NCBI GenBank assembly: GCA_023386395.1
Contig: JAEWJV010000140.1
Coordinates: 1 to 7,880, forward strand
Reading direction: 5' to 3'
Length of the DNA: 7,880 nt
DNA from: Bacteroidota bacterium
GTDB taxonomy: Bacteria > Bacteroidota > Bacteroidia > Chitinophagales > Chitinophagaceae
Below the pieces are notes generated by a model that did no database searches, was not told the origin of the DNA, and saw nothing but the letters and a program-made list of their open reading frames with translations. The position numbers and the translations under genes were made by a program. Positions 6,693 through 7,880 of the stretch are shown here, one piece after another (position 1 is the stretch's first letter; each line of letters begins with the position of its first letter).

Positions 6693-7880
6693 TTACATGG
6701 GTGTTTCATTCATCAGGCTTTGAAGTTTTTCAATATCTATTTGTTGTGTGGGGTTGAATTGATCTGAAGCCATATACTTTTCTAAACTATACAATAATTG
6801 TTTTGCTTCAGGCCTCTCTTCAATATTTGTTGTAAGGTCAATACCTGAAACGATCAGTTTCCCTTTGTTCACTTTGCATTCAAATAATAAACCTAATGGC
6901 CTTGCTGTAAACCAGTCGTCAATCACTCTTACAATGGGCTGAATATGCTTTGCAACACTATCCAGCATAATGGTATTGGAGTGGCTCATGGCATCCCACC
7001 ATTGATAATCTGAATAATATTCCGTTGGAAAATATTTTAAAGCCGCATGTTTTGGATTGCATAAAATGCCAAGTGTATGTGGCGCCTGGCCATGCGTCCA
7101 GGCAGTATTCCAGAAGATGCTGGAAAAGCCAATTGGAATATCGCCGCCTTTATTTTTTGCAAGTGTTCCCTGTTTTAAATTCAGCAACACGTTACCGCCA
7201 TTATTCAAAACCTGCAATGCCTTTTCATTTAATATTTGTGTTGTATAAACATTTTGTACCGCAGGCAGCTTTTTGGGATATACAAAAATTTGCCAGGTGT
7301 TTGTATAATCATTCACGCTTACTTCCACCGTTAATTGTTCAGCGGTGGTAACAGACGACAGCGATGCTTTTATTTCCCCGATATTAATACCATTACCGAA
7401 AGCAATATCAGCAGCATTTAATATTCCATGAAACAAAACTTTTCCTTCTTTGTTTTTTATCAGCCAGCCTGCTTTACCATTTTTAATTTCTGCTTTGCCA
7501 TAGTTGGCTATTTCAACCGGCGCTGATATGGTTTCATCGTTGGTATATATCATTTTTGGAAACCTTACCAGTGGCACTACATTATTACAAAAAAGGCTGT
7601 ATTCTTTTCCATTGATGTAACCTTTATCGCCCCACATGGCATTTACCACGCCCACTAATGCCGTGCCCTGTCCCGGAAAATCATTCAGCCCTAATAACTG
7701 GAAGCCACCGAAACCTTTCGTGCGTAAGGCCGCTTCAATATCTGCTTTGTAACAAAGCGCCTGTAATTTTCCTGAGGCCAGCAGAAACGAATCTTCTAAA
7801 TGTTGCATGCCGTTTTCCTTCAAGAAATCTCTGAATATCTCAAAGTTTTTTGCTTTTAATACGCCGGTATATTTTTCTAT
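6693..7880 (-). CDS. Glycoside hydrolase, GH2-like, C-terminal part (cut by window edge)
   Basis: The minus-strand frame is open from the right edge to TAA at 6695-6693, giving 395 residues. There is no genuine start here: the frame continues upstream of an in-frame TTG at 7823 with sensible sequence (IEKYTGVLKAKNFEIFRDF). The region LRTKGFGGFQLLGLNDFPGQ followed by GTALVGVVNAMWGDKGYI resembles the end of the TIM barrel of GH2 beta-glycosidases (beta-galactosidase/glucuronidase type) found in Bacteroidota. After it comes an Ig-like beta module (PKMIYTNDETISAPVEIANYG onward). Next is a segment with ALQVLNNGGNVLLNL, resembling the glutamine-amidotransferase-like accessory domain of such enzymes. 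A C-terminal beta-rich region contains GKLIVSGIDLTTN. The catalytic glutamates and any signal peptide would be off the right edge, so activity, substrate and localisation cannot be judged. The transporter follows in the same direction, supporting a sugar-use operon. Confidence 0.75.
   Translation of the reverse strand: MEKYTGVLKAKNFEIFRDFLKENGMQHLEDSFLLASGKLQALCYKADIEAALRTKGFGGFQLLGLNDFPGQGTALVGVVNAMWGDKGYINGKEYSLFCNNVVPLVRFPKMIYTNDETISAPVEIANYGKAEIKNGKAGWLIKNKEGKVLFHGILNAADIAFGNGINIGEIKASLSSVTTAEQLTVEVSVNDYTNTWQIFVYPKKLPAVQNVYTTQILNEKALQVLNNGGNVLLNLKQGTLAKNKGGDIPIGFSSIFWNTAWTHGQAPHTLGILCNPKHAALKYFPTEYYSDYQWWDAMSHSNTIMLDSVAKHIQPIVRVIDDWFTARPLGLLFECKVNKGKLIVSGIDLTTNIEERPEAKQLLYSLEKYMASDQFNPTQQIDIEKLQSLMNETPM

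Overview
The window looks like chromosomal DNA from a Bacteroidota bacterium, probably from the Chitinophagaceae or a relative (inference). The reasons are moderate A+T content, no clear Shine-Dalgarno sequences but A-rich leaders before starts, AraC regulators and an NmrA-type oxidoreductase of the kind common in that phylum, and a GH2-type glycosidase followed by a sugar-porter transporter. I see no tRNA, rRNA, CRISPR array, transposase, integrase or phage gene.

Layout, left to right. (1) Positions 1-530, minus: the N-terminal 176 residues of a DUF72 (YecE-like) protein that runs off the left edge. (2) A 259-nt divergent intergenic region with a clear inverted repeat at 751-772, a candidate operator just upstream of the next gene. 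(3) Positions 790-2611, plus: an NmrA-type NAD(P)-binding oxidoreductase followed 13 nt later by an AraC-family regulator gene. The regulator gene is interrupted by one in-frame TAA at 2003-2005 and is otherwise open to 2611. (4) Positions 2729-4730, plus: an AraC HTH plus GyrI-like effector-binding regulator, followed 37 nt later by a secreted alpha/beta hydrolase with a full Ser-Asp-His triad. (5) Positions 4832-5284, plus: a VOC-fold protein that lacks histidines at two usual metal-ligand positions. (6) Positions 5315-7880, minus, convergent with the rest: the C-terminal 395 residues of a GH2-like glycoside hydrolase (N-terminus and catalytic part off the right edge), then a XylE-type sugar porter 58 nt downstream.

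Taken together, the right end is probably part of a sugar-utilisation operon: a glycosidase releases sugar and the MFS porter imports it. The central plus-strand genes look like small regulator/enzyme cassettes for redox or small-molecule stress; this is inference from families only. I did not find convincing evidence of a previously undescribed multi-gene system. The best leads are the single-nonsense-codon AraC gene, the GTAC-containing inverted repeat, and the VOC protein with altered metal-site residues.
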